Below are positions 34,061 to 43,513 of a stretch of DNA of 64,000 nt, piece after piece. The DNA is from Alphaproteobacteria bacterium. GTDB taxonomy: Bacteria; Pseudomonadota; Alphaproteobacteria; Caulobacterales; Parvularculaceae. A program made the position numbers and the translations under genes. The notes beneath the pieces were generated by a model. It did not search any database. It saw only the letters and a list, made by a program, of their open reading frames with translations, and had not been told where the DNA came from. The DNA lies in contig WGLT01000018.1 of the NCBI GenBank assembly GCA_016125425.1, positions 23,909 through 87,908 of the forward strand, written 5' to 3'. Position 1 is the first letter of the stretch. Every line of letters starts with the position of its first letter.

Positions 34061-35005
34061 TCAGTGACGGCTGACGCGGATTGAGCTGATCCTGTCGCTC
34101 CAGTCGCCCGCCATGCTGTATTTGGCGAGGTCTTCAATTTCTTTCGGACCGACGATCTTAATGGACGGACCTTTGAATCCGGCGTCATTGTAGGCGGTGA
34201 TCTCCCATCCGTCCGGCACGCACAAGGACGTGATCCGGTCGCCCATTTTGGCGTTGTAGACCTTGATCTTATGCAGGTTGCTCGCCGACGACTTCAGGGT
34301 CAGAGGCCGACCGCGGAAATGCGCGTTCTCGAAAAAGGTCGGCGCATAACAAAAGAGGGCGGATGGGTGTTCGATCTTGCGGGCGGCCGCGCTCGCCACT
34401 GCGAGAGAAATCGTAGCGGCTGCGCCCTCCCATTTGCCGTCGATCTTTTGGCCGGCTGACTTTCCCCATTTTGATACGAATTTCCGTACGTCCTGGTCCG
34501 TCCATTTCGCGAGGGAGACGCCGGTCAACGCTTTGATGGCCGGGTCCGCGAAATTCACGGCCTCCAGACTTTTAGTGATGACCTTCGTCACTCCGCCGCG
34601 TTTGATCGAAAATTTGAAATCGGCCAGTTTGCCGTCCGGCGCGATCTCAAAGTGATAGCTATACTGATCGTCAGGTCGGTTGCTCAGGATATGAGACAGT
34701 CGCGGATCGACGCTGGGGCGGGCGTAGCTCACGCCGGCGTAGTTGCCGTTATCGAGGCGTTTCAGCTTTACCGCCTTAACCCAGAACTGGTGATGGTCGA
34801 GCGACACGCAGATGTCGTTGCTGTCGGCCTTCCACGGATGGTGGACGGCGAGCCGGGCGGCGTCGCCGACATGTTCATGCTTGCTTGTCGGGCAAGAAAA
34901 GGCGAGCGCCGATCCGGTCGGAACAACGGCTGCCGTGAATGTGGCCGCTAGAGATGCGCTGGCGGTGCGAACGAAGGGATTTGACGACATCTTTGCGCAA
35001 TTCAC
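34061..35005 (-). CDS. Secreted protein with beta/gamma-crystallin-like C-terminal domain
   Basis: This 314-residue protein has a signal peptide (ASASLAATFTAAVVPTGSALA). A middle region of about 150 residues is unknown to me (HHQFWVKAVKLKRL, YSYHFEIAPDGKLADF). The last 90 residues resemble paired Greek-key crystallin motifs: FFENAHFRGRPLTL with DRITSLCVPDG, and AYNDAGFKGPSIKI with WSDRISSIRV. Such domains often bind Ca2+ outside the cell. The GTG start at 35005 has GGGAG seven bases upstream; an ATG at 34990 is a second choice. It lies directly after the LPxA-CTERM gene on the same strand. Confidence 0.7.
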   Translation of the reverse strand: MNCAKMSSNPFVRTASASLAATFTAAVVPTGSALAFSCPTSKHEHVGDAARLAVHHPWKADSNDICVSLDHHQFWVKAVKLKRLDNGNYAGVSYARPSVDPRLSHILSNRPDDQYSYHFEIAPDGKLADFKFSIKRGGVTKVITKSLEAVNFADPAIKALTGVSLAKWTDQDVRKFVSKWGKSAGQKIDGKWEGAAATISLAVASAAARKIEHPSALFCYAPTFFENAHFRGRPLTLKSSASNLHKIKVYNAKMGDRITSLCVPDGWEITAYNDAGFKGPSIKIVGPKEIEDLAKYSMAGDWSDRISSIRVSRH

Positions 35006-35077
35006 ATCTGGACTCCCGGAAGGTTGGGGCGACGTCGGTCCTCGGCGCGCCGACTGATCGCGCCGCTTCGGTCATTT

Positions 35078-35851
35078 TCATGCGTGAACAGTCCGCGTTG
35101 CGGGCTTGCTTTTCGAACGATCGCGCCTGCGCATAAGACCGGCGAGCGCGCCAAGACCGCCGATCATCAGCGGAGCGGCCGCCGGCAGCGGCGTTTCGTA
35201 TCCCTGGAAGCTCGCTTGTATATAGGCGATATTCTGCGCATACGAATTATTTGGAGTAAAATCCGTGTGTTGGCCGGTGATTTCCGAATAGAGGAAGTCC
35301 GTGAAAATGTCGCCGATATCGAGATGACCGCCGGTGAAAGCGATCGTCTTGCCGTTGTCGGATATCGAATAGGATCCGAAAATGTCGGTCTCTATCGCGC
35401 CGTCGGTCGTGTCGCCCCAGACCGCATCGACGTTCGGATCGTCATAGAAAACCAGGTCCAGCGGGTCGTCGCTCTGCTGCTCGGCGTAGCCAGCGATGTG
35501 CAGCGTGAAGCCCGTGATCACGTAGTGCGTGTCGTTGGAAAACAGGGTCTGCGTCGCCAGCGTCGGGTCGGCCGGATAGCCCGCGCCATAGGTCAGGATT
35601 TCATCGGGCTCGTCCGCCGTGAGGGAAGTCGGCGTGATGCCCGGATTATAAAATCCAAGAACGAAGGCGCCGTTATACGGCGAGGCGGGGTCGCTCGGAT
35701 CGTTATAGGTCTGGAATTCGAGCGGTTCGGTCGGCCCCACGCCGGGAACGCGCAGAAATGACGGCGCCATGACCACTGTCGCGTGAGAGGGCGCCGCGGC
35801 GGCGAGCGCGCCCGCAAACACCCCAGAGAAAACAAGACTGCGGATCCTCAT
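35078..35851 (-). CDS. Secreted protein with LPxA-CTERM-type sorting signal
   Basis: The 257-residue protein has a signal peptide (MRIRSLVFSGVFAGALAAAAPSHA) and an acidic Asp/Thr/Gly-rich body with no family I recognise. It ends in PLPAAAPLMIGGLGALAGL followed by an Arg cluster. This is the tripartite VPLPA/PEP-CTERM pattern (short motif, helix, basic end) that marks proteins for exosortase-type or rhombosortase-type processing. The ATG at 35851 has GGGAGAGTCAT before it; a longer frame to 36007 is noise. No sortase gene is in the window. It is divergent from the CadC-like regulator (193 bases apart). Confidence 0.8.
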   Translation of the reverse strand: MRIRSLVFSGVFAGALAAAAPSHATVVMAPSFLRVPGVGPTEPLEFQTYNDPSDPASPYNGAFVLGFYNPGITPTSLTADEPDEILTYGAGYPADPTLATQTLFSNDTHYVITGFTLHIAGYAEQQSDDPLDLVFYDDPNVDAVWGDTTDGAIETDIFGSYSISDNGKTIAFTGGHLDIGDIFTDFLYSEITGQHTDFTPNNSYAQNIAYIQASFQGYETPLPAAAPLMIGGLGALAGLMRRRDRSKSKPATRTVHA

Positions 35852-36044
35852 ATGACTCTCCCTATCCAGGGCCGGCCGCGGCCCGTCCCCGGATCGTCGT
35901 CGCGGGAGAGCGAAAAAGGCCCGATGAAAAGCCGACTTCTGTCTGAGAAAAAGCTGAAATTCCGCCCGGATGGCCGCGATTTTCGGCGGATTTCGCGCCC
36001 GCCTCATTCTGTCAATCGGCGGACCCCTGGCCTATAGTCCCGGC

Positions 36045-37934
36045 ATGAGGGAAAAGGGGGAATTGGGGCGCGGCGCGTTCGCCGTCGGCGGCGTCGCGGC
36101 GGAGCCGACGCTGAACCGTCTGCGGGCGGGCGCAAGCAGCGTCTCCGTCGAACCGAAGGTGATGGACCTTCTTGTCGTCCTCGCCAGCGAGCCGGGAACG
36201 GTTTTCACGCGCGCGAGCCTGATCGATGCGGTATGGGGCGTGAGCTTCGGCGGGGACGAAAGCCTGACGCGCGCGGTGTCCAGTCTTCGCCGTGCTTTCG
36301 GTGAGCTTGCGCCGGGCGCGCCGTTTCTCGAGACCATTCCGAAACGCGGCTACCGTCTCGTGGCGCGCGTGGAAACCGGCGCGGACGCTGTTGCGCCGAA
36401 TTCGGGACCGATCGGCGCCGCCCGCCGCCGGCCTCGCGCGCCTTCCATACGCCGCATCGCCTATTACAGCGCCGCCGCAGCCGCGGCCGGTCTCGCATTT
36501 GTTCTGATCGCTGTCCGGTCGCTGACCTCCCACGCGGTCCGTTACGACGAAGTCGCGGTCGGCGAAATCGCGCCGATCGCAGGCGATCCGCGGTCGGAGA
36601 AAGCGGCGGCGGCTTTGCGCGCGAGCCTGCTGAGAGAATTGTCGCTCGGGGGCGTTGTGTCCGTTTCGGCCTCGAATGCGCGTGACGCGGGGATCACGCT
36701 TGTCGGCGCGTTCGCGCCATCCGGGGCGGGAAGCGCGGTCAATATTCGCGCTGAAGACGCCGTCACCGGTCAGGTTTTGTGGTCCAGGCAATTCGAGCTT
36801 GGCGACCGTCCGCAGCGCGAAGTCCGCCATTATGTGCCGTGGAGAATCGCCGACGTCGTCTCCTGCGGCCTCGCCGGAAACCGCACGATCGAACCGCTGA
36901 AAGACCCGAAGCTGGTCGGATTCTTCATGAAAGGATGCGACGGCTTTCGGACCGGCGGAGGCTTTGAGCCGCTGCTCGAATTTACGCGCAAGGCGCTTGT
37001 CTACGCGCCCGAAAGCCTCACCGCTCAGGTCCGCAATGCGATCGCCGCCGCATGGACGGCCGGGGGCGCGCAGTCGGCGGCGGACCGCGAGGACCTGCTG
37101 AACGTAGCGCGACGGCGCGCCGAGGCGCTCGTCAAGAGTCATCCAGAATTGGGTCAGGCCTATTACGCGCATGGCGTCGCTGATTGGATCGCCATGGACT
37201 GGATCTCGGCCGAAGAGAATTTGCGGAAAGCCTTAAAGCTCGATCCGGCTTATCCGTACACATATAACGCCTTGTCGAATGTGGTGCGCCGCACAGGCCG
37301 GATAAGGGAGGCGGTTGATCTGGAGCGTCGCGCCATCGTCGCCGACCATTTTTCGCTCGTGCAGCCGATGACTCTCGCTTTATTGCTGGCGGATCAGGGA
37401 GATCTCCCGGGCGCGAGATCGCAAGCGCAATCGATCACGATGATTGATGCGCGCATGGCGTGCGATACGAATTTCCAAATCGATTTCTGGTGGGGAGACG
37501 AAAGCGCCGCGCTTGCGGATCTCGCGAGCGAGTGCGTTCGCTCCCAATATGCGCCGAGGCAGCTTGCCTGCTACAAGGCGTTTCTCGAGGCGAAGCGTTC
37601 GAAAACCGGCCGCCGCGACGCGCTGGATCGGTGCGCCGGCGTCGACGGATTCAATGCGATCCGGTTTGCGGTCGCGCTCGGATTTGTCGATGACTCGATG
37701 CGCATGGCGCTCGCGCGGGACATCAAACGCTACGAAACGCCGGGGATGTTTTACGCCGGGATGAAGCCGTTTCGGCGAGATGCGCGCTTCATGAAAGTCG
37801 CGGCGCGCTACGGCCTGACGGCGGCCTGGCTTCAATCGGACACATGGCCCGATTTCTGCGGCGAAGAGGAGCTTCCCTATGATTGTCGCGAAGCGGCGCA
37901 GGCCGCGCAGAAAGCAGTCATGGCCGCGAATTAA
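36045..37934 (+). CDS. CadC-like membrane regulator with TPR repeats
   Basis: The 629-residue protein starts with an OmpR/ToxR-type winged helix (about 10-105; VEPKVMDLLVVLASEPGTVFTRASLIDAVWG, SLTRAVSSLRRAFG, TIPKRGYRLVA). A single membrane helix lies at about 140-165 (AYYSAAAAAAGLAFVLIAV). The rest is outside the cytoplasm: a sensory domain with low similarity to known ones, then TPR-like helices (AYYAHGVADWIAMDWISAEENLRKALKLDP). Such proteins bind DNA directly from the membrane. Its divergent neighbour, the CTERM surface protein, is the nearest target. The ATG at 36045 fits the wHTH start. Confidence 0.82.
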   Translation: MREKGELGRGAFAVGGVAAEPTLNRLRAGASSVSVEPKVMDLLVVLASEPGTVFTRASLIDAVWGVSFGGDESLTRAVSSLRRAFGELAPGAPFLETIPKRGYRLVARVETGADAVAPNSGPIGAARRRPRAPSIRRIAYYSAAAAAAGLAFVLIAVRSLTSHAVRYDEVAVGEIAPIAGDPRSEKAAAALRASLLRELSLGGVVSVSASNARDAGITLVGAFAPSGAGSAVNIRAEDAVTGQVLWSRQFELGDRPQREVRHYVPWRIADVVSCGLAGNRTIEPLKDPKLVGFFMKGCDGFRTGGGFEPLLEFTRKALVYAPESLTAQVRNAIAAAWTAGGAQSAADREDLLNVARRRAEALVKSHPELGQAYYAHGVADWIAMDWISAEENLRKALKLDPAYPYTYNALSNVVRRTGRIREAVDLERRAIVADHFSLVQPMTLALLLADQGDLPGARSQAQSITMIDARMACDTNFQIDFWWGDESAALADLASECVRSQYAPRQLACYKAFLEAKRSKTGRRDALDRCAGVDGFNAIRFAVALGFVDDSMRMALARDIKRYETPGMFYAGMKPFRRDARFMKVAARYGLTAAWLQSDTWPDFCGEEELPYDCREAAQAAQKAVMAAN

Positions 37935-37937
37935 CCG

Positions 37938-38705
37938 CTAAATCTCTTTCGCCGCCGTCACCATATAATTGACGTCGATGTCATCGCTGATCCGCCAGAC
38001 GTCGAGCAGCGGCTGATAGGAGACGCCGGCTTTTCCCGTCACGGTCATGCCGGCCGGACGCAACCAGGCGGCGATCTCCTCCGGCCTGACGAATTTGCGC
38101 GGATCATGCGTGCCGCGCGGCAGCCAGCCGAGCACATATTCGGCGCCGACCTTGGCGAAGGCAAGGGCCTTCAGCGTACGGTTGATCGTGGCGACGACCA
38201 TGAGCCCTCCGGGTTTGACGAGCGCCGCCGATGTTTCCAGGAAAAGCCTCTGATCGGCCGCATGTTCGACCGCTTCGAGGTTCAAGACGATGTCGAAGGC
38301 GGGCTCGCCGGCGTCGAGCAGGGATTCAACGCTCGTTGCGCGGTAGTCGATCGCAAGGTTCATCTCTTTCGCATGCAGGGCGGCCGTTTTCACATTCCGC
38401 TCCGAGGCGTCGACGCCCGTCACTTCGGCGCCGAGGCGGCGCATCGGCTCGGCGACGAGACCCCCGCCGCAACCGACATCGAGCAGGCGCAGCCCCTCCA
38501 GCGGCCGCCTGGCCCGCCGGTCGCGGGCGAAATGCGCGCAAGCCGCATCGCGAATATAGGCGAGGCGGGCAGGGTTAAATTTGTGCAACGGCTTGAATTT
38601 CCCGAACGGATCCCACCATTCGGCGGCGATCTTGGAGAATTTCTCGACCTCAGCCGGGTCGATCGTTGCGGCTGTCGTCGGCGCGTCCGCTTCGGCGAGG
38701 CTCAT
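37938..38705 (-). CDS. ubiG: Ubiquinone biosynthesis O-methyltransferase
   Basis: UbiG methylates both ring hydroxyls during ubiquinone synthesis. The 255 residues have the family length. The SAM-binding motif is [15 protein letters not shown], the acidic loop TGVDASERN, and the N-terminal [22 protein letters not shown] is a UbiG hallmark. The C-terminal [13 protein letters not shown] block is also typical. It converges with the CadC-like regulator and is divergent from lysC with 125 bases between. Confidence 0.95.
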   Translation of the reverse strand: MSLAEADAPTTAATIDPAEVEKFSKIAAEWWDPFGKFKPLHKFNPARLAYIRDAACAHFARDRRARRPLEGLRLLDVGCGGGLVAEPMRRLGAEVTGVDASERNVKTAALHAKEMNLAIDYRATSVESLLDAGEPAFDIVLNLEAVEHAADQRLFLETSAALVKPGGLMVVATINRTLKALAFAKVGAEYVLGWLPRGTHDPRKFVRPEEIAAWLRPAGMTVTGKAGVSYQPLLDVWRISDDIDVNYMVTAAKEI

Positions 38706-38830
38706 CGCCGGCTCCTTGCTTGCGAATTCATGGGCCCGCTTTTAGAGATACGCCTCGCTTGCTCCGTGACAAGTCGGCGCCCCGTTCAATTTGCGACGAG
38801 CCGGAAGCAGAGATTGGTCGAGAGGCGCTG

Positions 38831-40090
38831 ATGGCGCGCATTGTCATGAAATTCGGCGGCACTTCCGTCGCCGACATCGCCCGCATCCGCAATGCGGCGC
38901 GATTCGTTCGTCGTGAAGCGGAGGCGGGGCACAGCGTCATCGTCGTCGTCTCGGCGATGGCGGGCGAGACCAACCGCCTTGTCGCCTTGTGCGACGAAGC
39001 CGGCCGTCCCGCCCCGGCGCTCGACGCGCGCGGGGTCGAATACGACGCCGTGGTCTCCTCAGGCGAGCAGGTCACGTCGGGTCTGCTCGCGCTGGTGATG
39101 CAAAATCAAGGCTTTCGCGCGAGATCATGGCAGGGTTGGCAGATTCCGCTTGAGACGGACCTGGCTCATGGCAAGGCGCGGATCGCCGACATCAAGGCGG
39201 AGGCCCTCACCGAGGCGATCGACGCCGGCGAAATCGCCGTCGTCGCGGGCTTTCAGGGAATCGCACCGGACGGGCGCGTTGCGACGCTCGGTCGCGGCGG
39301 GTCCGACACCACAGCCGTCGCGCTCGCGGCGGCGGTCGGCGCGGAGCGGTGCGATATATATACGGATGTCGACGGCGTTTATACGACCGACCCCAGAATC
39401 CACAAACTGGCGCGCCGAATCGACAAAATCTCCTTCGAAGAAATGCTGGAGATGGCCTCCGTCGGCGCGAAAGTTCTGCAGACCCGTTCCGTCGAGCTGG
39501 CGATGGCCTATAAAGTGCGCGTGAGAGTGCTGTCGAGCTTTGACGCGCCCGATGCGCCCGGTCCCGGCACGCTCATTTGCGATGAGGAAGAGATTGTGGA
39601 GAAGAAGATCGTCAGCGGGATCACGCCGTCGCATGACGAGGCGAAGATCAGCCTGCTCGCCGTTCAGGACGAACCCGGGCGCGCCGCCCGCATCTTCACC
39701 CTGCTCGCCGACGCCAACATCAATGTCGATATGATCGTGCAGAGCCCGTCGCGCGCGCCGGGAAGGGCGAACATCTCTTTCACCATTCCCGAAGCTGATC
39801 TTGACCGGGCAGTCACGCTCCTCAATGACGCCAAGGAAAGCCTTGGCTTTTCCATGCTTCAGAGCGATCGCAATGTCGTCAAGGTGTCGGTCATCGGCGT
39901 CGGCATGAAGAGCCATGCGGGCGTCGCCGCGACAATGTTCAAGACGCTCGCCGAGCGCGGCATCAACATTCAGAACATTTCGACATCCGAGATCAAGATC
40001 AGCGTTCTGATCGACGCCCAATATACGGAGCTCGCGGTGCGCGCGCTTCATCAGGCCTATGGCCTCGACCGGATTTCTGGCGCTGCGTAA
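38831..40090 (+). CDS. lysC: Aspartate kinase
   Basis: LysC phosphorylates aspartate, the entry to Lys, Thr, Met and DAP synthesis. The 419-residue protein starts with the kinase motif VMKFGGTSVADIARI and shows LGRGGSDTTAVALA and YTDVDGVYTTDPR. Two ACT domains at the C-terminus (SLLAVQDEPGRAARIF, VSVIGVGMKSHAGVA) should give feedback by Lys and/or Thr. GAGAGG lies before the ATG at 38831; the earlier frame start at 38666 is inside ubiG. ptsP follows after 22 bases. Confidence 0.95.
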   Translation: MARIVMKFGGTSVADIARIRNAARFVRREAEAGHSVIVVVSAMAGETNRLVALCDEAGRPAPALDARGVEYDAVVSSGEQVTSGLLALVMQNQGFRARSWQGWQIPLETDLAHGKARIADIKAEALTEAIDAGEIAVVAGFQGIAPDGRVATLGRGGSDTTAVALAAAVGAERCDIYTDVDGVYTTDPRIHKLARRIDKISFEEMLEMASVGAKVLQTRSVELAMAYKVRVRVLSSFDAPDAPGPGTLICDEEEIVEKKIVSGITPSHDEAKISLLAVQDEPGRAARIFTLLADANINVDMIVQSPSRAPGRANISFTIPEADLDRAVTLLNDAKESLGFSMLQSDRNVVKVSVIGVGMKSHAGVAATMFKTLAERGINIQNISTSEIKISVLIDAQYTELAVRALHQAYGLDRISGAA

Positions 40091-40112
40091 CGCGCTCGCC
40101 GAATGGTGAGAA

Positions 40113-42416
40113 ATGAGCATTGAACGCACACGGCCTCCTTATGGCGGGCACGGCGAGCGCGGCGTTTCCGTGCTCCTGCGCCGCATGCATGAGGCTGTCG
40201 CGGAAGAGGCGACGGCGCAGGAGCGGCTCGACCATCTGACCCGCGTTATCGCCAGCCATATCGTCGCGGACGTCTGTTCGATTTATCTGCGCCGGCCCGA
40301 CGACGTGCTGGAGCTTTATTCGACCGAAGGTCTCAATCGGGCCGCCGTGCACCAGACGCGTCTCAACTGGGGAGAGGGCCTTGTCGGCGTCGTCGCCGCC
40401 ACGCAGCGTCCGCTTGTCACCGCCGACGCGCCCTTGCATCCGTCCTTCGTCTACAAGGCCGAGACGGGCGAGGACCCTTTGCATTCTTTTCTCGGGGTGC
40501 CGCTCATTCGTTCCGGCAAGGTGCTCGGCGTGCTTGTTTTGCAGAACAAGGCGAGCCGTCGGTATACGGATGAAGAAGTCGAGGCGGCGCAGGCGGTCGC
40601 TCTTCTTCTCGCCGAGGTCGCCGCATCGGGCGAACTTCTCGGCAAGGAGGAGACGGCGGCGGTCGGGGAGATGCTGCACCGGCCGGACCGGCTCGAAGGG
40701 GCCGGCCTCGTGCCGGGCGTTGCGATGGGCAAGGCGGCGTTCCATGAACCGCCGACGCCGCGCCACAAAGTATTCGCCGTTGATGTCGCCGCCGAGGCCG
40801 AGCGTCTCGAAGGGGGATTGCAGAGCCTCAGAAAATCGGTCGACGACATGCTCGCCGACGAATCGCTTGCGGGAGTCTCCCGCGATGTTCTCGAAACCTA
40901 TCGTCTGTTCGCATATGACCGCGGCTGGAAGGACCGGCTGCGCGCCGCGGTTTTCTCGGGGCTGACCGCGGAATCGGCGGTCGAGCAGGTCAAAGCCGAC
41001 AACCGCGCGCGCATGAGCGGCGCGCGCGACCCATATCTGCGCGAGCGCCTGCACGATCTCGACGATCTTGCGCATCGCTTGCTGCGCCATCTCGGCGGCG
41101 ACGGCGATCCGCGCAAACGCGCGCTGCCCGATGAGGCGATCATTGTCGCGCGGATGATGGGGCCTGCGGAAATACTCGAATATGATCGCGCCAAGGTGAA
41201 GGGGCTTGTTCTTTCGGAGGCTTCGGCGACTTCGCATGTGGCGATCGTCGCGCGCGCTCTCGAAATTCCTCTCGTCGCCGGCGTCGATGACGCGCTTGAG
41301 CGGATTTTCGAAGGCGACGAAGTCGTGATCGACGGCGAAACGGGCGTCGTCCACGTTCGTCCGACAGCGGAGATCATCGCAAGCTATCGAGAGAAGCAAG
41401 AACTTCAATCGGTGCGCCAGGCGAGTTTCGTCGATGAGCGCCAGCTTCCGTCCGTAACGCGCGACGGGATCAAGATCGAAATCATGATGAATGCGGGCCT
41501 TGCTCTTGACATGCCGCATCTCGAAAGAACCGGCGCGGCGGGCGTCGGTCTGTTTCGAACGGAGCTGCAGTTCCTGATCGGGGAGCAGCTGCCGAAGGTC
41601 GAGGCGCAAATGCGACTGTATCGCGAAGTGCTTGATCGCGCCGGCGACAATCCTGTGATCTTCCGCACCGCCGATCTCGGCGGCGACAAGGCGGCCGGCT
41701 ATATGACGCGCCGCCTCGAAGGCAATCCCGCAATGGGCTGGCGCGGCCTGAGAATGAGCGTCGACCGGCCAGGCATCTTGCGTCCGCAATTGCGCGCCTT
41801 GCTCGCCGCGGCGGCGGGGCGCGATCTTTACATCATGTTTCCGATGGTCACCCTTGCGCGCGAAATCGACGCCGCCCGCGCCATGCTCGATCGTGAGATT
41901 GAAATCGCCCGGAAGCGCGGGAACGCCCTGCCGGCTTCGATCCGCATCGGCGCGATGATAGAAACGCCGGCCGCCGCCTGGCGGCTGTCCGAGATTGCGA
42001 AGAAAGTCGATTTCCTCTCGGTCGGCGGCAATGACCTTGCGCAATTCTATTTCGCCGCGGATCGCGAATCCGAGATGACGCAAAGCCGTTTCGACCCGAT
42101 CGATCCGGGATTTCTGAGTTTCCTCGCTATGCTGTTCGACCAGGCCGCCAAAGCCGGCAAGCCGCTTTCCTATTGCGGCGAGCAGGCGGCCGATCCGTTA
42201 ATGGCGGCGGCTCTGATCGGTCTCGGCGTCAGACGGTTTTCGATTCCGGCGACCTCGGTCGGACCCTTCCGGCGAATGGTCAGATCGCTGAACGCCGCGT
42301 CGCTGGCGGCTTGGGTGAGCGCGCGCCTGGCCGACACATCTGACGCGACGCGGCTGCGCGAAGACCTTGAGGCTTTTCTGCGCGCCGAAGGCGCCGATTT
42401 TCCATCCCGGCGCTAA
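40113..42416 (+). CDS. ptsP: Phosphoenolpyruvate-protein phosphotransferase, nitrogen PTS (EI-Ntr)
   Basis: EI-Ntr feeds phosphate from PEP into the regulatory PTS that reports nitrogen and carbon state. The 767 residues comprise an N-terminal GAF domain (about 15-155), a PEP-utilising N domain, and the phospho-His domain with ASATSHVAIVARALEIPLVAG; here the usual GGxTSH is EASATSH. The C-terminal PEP-binding barrel shows GVGLFRTELQF, GWRGLRMS and VGGNDLAQFYFAADR. HPr and EIIA partners are not in the window. It follows lysC on the same strand after 22 bases, a layout common in alphaproteobacteria. Confidence 0.95.
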   Translation: MSIERTRPPYGGHGERGVSVLLRRMHEAVAEEATAQERLDHLTRVIASHIVADVCSIYLRRPDDVLELYSTEGLNRAAVHQTRLNWGEGLVGVVAATQRPLVTADAPLHPSFVYKAETGEDPLHSFLGVPLIRSGKVLGVLVLQNKASRRYTDEEVEAAQAVALLLAEVAASGELLGKEETAAVGEMLHRPDRLEGAGLVPGVAMGKAAFHEPPTPRHKVFAVDVAAEAERLEGGLQSLRKSVDDMLADESLAGVSRDVLETYRLFAYDRGWKDRLRAAVFSGLTAESAVEQVKADNRARMSGARDPYLRERLHDLDDLAHRLLRHLGGDGDPRKRALPDEAIIVARMMGPAEILEYDRAKVKGLVLSEASATSHVAIVARALEIPLVAGVDDALERIFEGDEVVIDGETGVVHVRPTAEIIASYREKQELQSVRQASFVDERQLPSVTRDGIKIEIMMNAGLALDMPHLERTGAAGVGLFRTELQFLIGEQLPKVEAQMRLYREVLDRAGDNPVIFRTADLGGDKAAGYMTRRLEGNPAMGWRGLRMSVDRPGILRPQLRALLAAAAGRDLYIMFPMVTLAREIDAARAMLDREIEIARKRGNALPASIRIGAMIETPAAAWRLSEIAKKVDFLSVGGNDLAQFYFAADRESEMTQSRFDPIDPGFLSFLAMLFDQAAKAGKPLSYCGEQAADPLMAAALIGLGVRRFSIPATSVGPFRRMVRSLNAASLAAWVSARLADTSDATRLREDLEAFLRAEGADFPSRR

Positions 42417-42581
42417 CGATGTATTGGCGCCATTGGTGCTAGAAACCGTCAGCGGCTGTCGCGAAGGCCGCCGTCCGGCGTCTGCGCGATATGCGGTTAC
42501 AATTTGCTGACGCATGCGATAGAGTCCGTCCGGGGATGACTCAGGGCGGGCGCATGGTGGCGTAGGGCGAGAATCCTGACG

Positions 42582-43433
42582 ATGAGTAATGGCACCGCCG
42601 AAATAGTTAATATGGAAGATGCGCGCGCGAGGCGGCGCGCAAGCGAGTTGGACGGCGGCGAATTTGCGACCGTCGGGGCGCATTTGAAAGCCGTGCGGGA
42701 GGCGTCCGGCCTTTCGCTCGAAGAACTCTCGGAAAAGACCCATATCAAGGCGGTCTATCTCGGCGCCATCGAAGAGATGGACGTGGACGCCTTGCCGTCG
42801 CGCCCCTTCGCGATCGGTTTCGTGCGGGGCTACGCCGAAGCGATGGGGCTCGATCCGAAGGCGATCGTCGCGCGTTTCAAGGAGGAAGCCGGGTTCGGCG
42901 GCGCGGCGGAGGTTGAATCGGAGAAGTTCGAGGCGGCGCGGGCCGCGCCCGAAACCGAGCGCACGCATATGTCGCTGCTGGCGACCCTCGCCGTGCTGAT
43001 CTTCATTCTCTGGTGCGCTTTCGAGATCACGAAGCCGCATCCGACCGAAACGCCCTATCGGGTTGGCGGGCAGGCCGAACGCGCCGAGAAACCGGCGCCC
43101 CTTGCGCAACCGACGGCTGAAATGCTGCGCGGCGTTGCGCCCGAGCCCCTGCCGAACGACGTCGCGCCCAAGATCGAGACGCGCATCGAGCCCGTCTACC
43201 CGCCGAATTGCGAGGCGAACGCCAAGCCCGTCGAAACGGTCGACCTTGCCTTCAATGTCTCCGCGGACGGCCTTGTCACCGGCGAGCGGGTGGTTTCGGC
43301 GAGCAATCCCTGTTTTCGCGAAGCCGCGCTGAACGCGCTGCGGCGCTGGAAATACGCCCCCCGGACGGTCGACGGCGCGCCGCAGCCCGCCTATGATCTG
43401 CGCGCGACGCTTCGCTTCGAACGACCGAGCTAA
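42582..43433 (+). CDS. RodZ-like HTH membrane protein fused to a TonB-C-like domain
   Basis: The 283-residue protein has a RodZ/HTH_25-type helix-turn-helix (about 27-100; HLKAVREASGLSLEELSEKT, FAIGFVRGYAEAMGLDP), one membrane helix (MSLLATLAVLIFILWCAFEI, about 128-147), a Pro-rich linker, and a C-terminal domain of about 90 residues (KIETRIEPVYPPNCEAN, NVSADGLVTGERVV, ALNALRRWKYAPRTV) that matches the TonB C-terminal fold. RodZ proteins shape the MreB cytoskeleton; the TonB-like end is not part of normal RodZ. It lies 80 bases before ispG, a site where alphaproteobacterial RodZ-like genes often occur. Confidence 0.8.
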   Translation: MSNGTAEIVNMEDARARRRASELDGGEFATVGAHLKAVREASGLSLEELSEKTHIKAVYLGAIEEMDVDALPSRPFAIGFVRGYAEAMGLDPKAIVARFKEEAGFGGAAEVESEKFEAARAAPETERTHMSLLATLAVLIFILWCAFEITKPHPTETPYRVGGQAERAEKPAPLAQPTAEMLRGVAPEPLPNDVAPKIETRIEPVYPPNCEANAKPVETVDLAFNVSADGLVTGERVVSASNPCFREAALNALRRWKYAPRTVDGAPQPAYDLRATLRFERPS

Positions 43434-43513
43434 GCGCATCGGCGGCGAGGCGGCTTGACTTCGCGTTCGCTGCGGTAAAGGTGGCGGCGCGCAGGCGAAG
43501 AGGGCCTTAACCC

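Noticed and set aside
35852..36007. N-terminal extension of the CTERM protein (to 36007)
   Set aside because: The extra 52 residues are Arg-rich and precede a proper signal peptide whose ATG at 35851 has a good ribosome site.
39999..42083. Open frame of 694 codons antisense to ptsP
   Set aside because: It is a shadow of ptsP, whose GAF and phosphotransfer motifs are certain.
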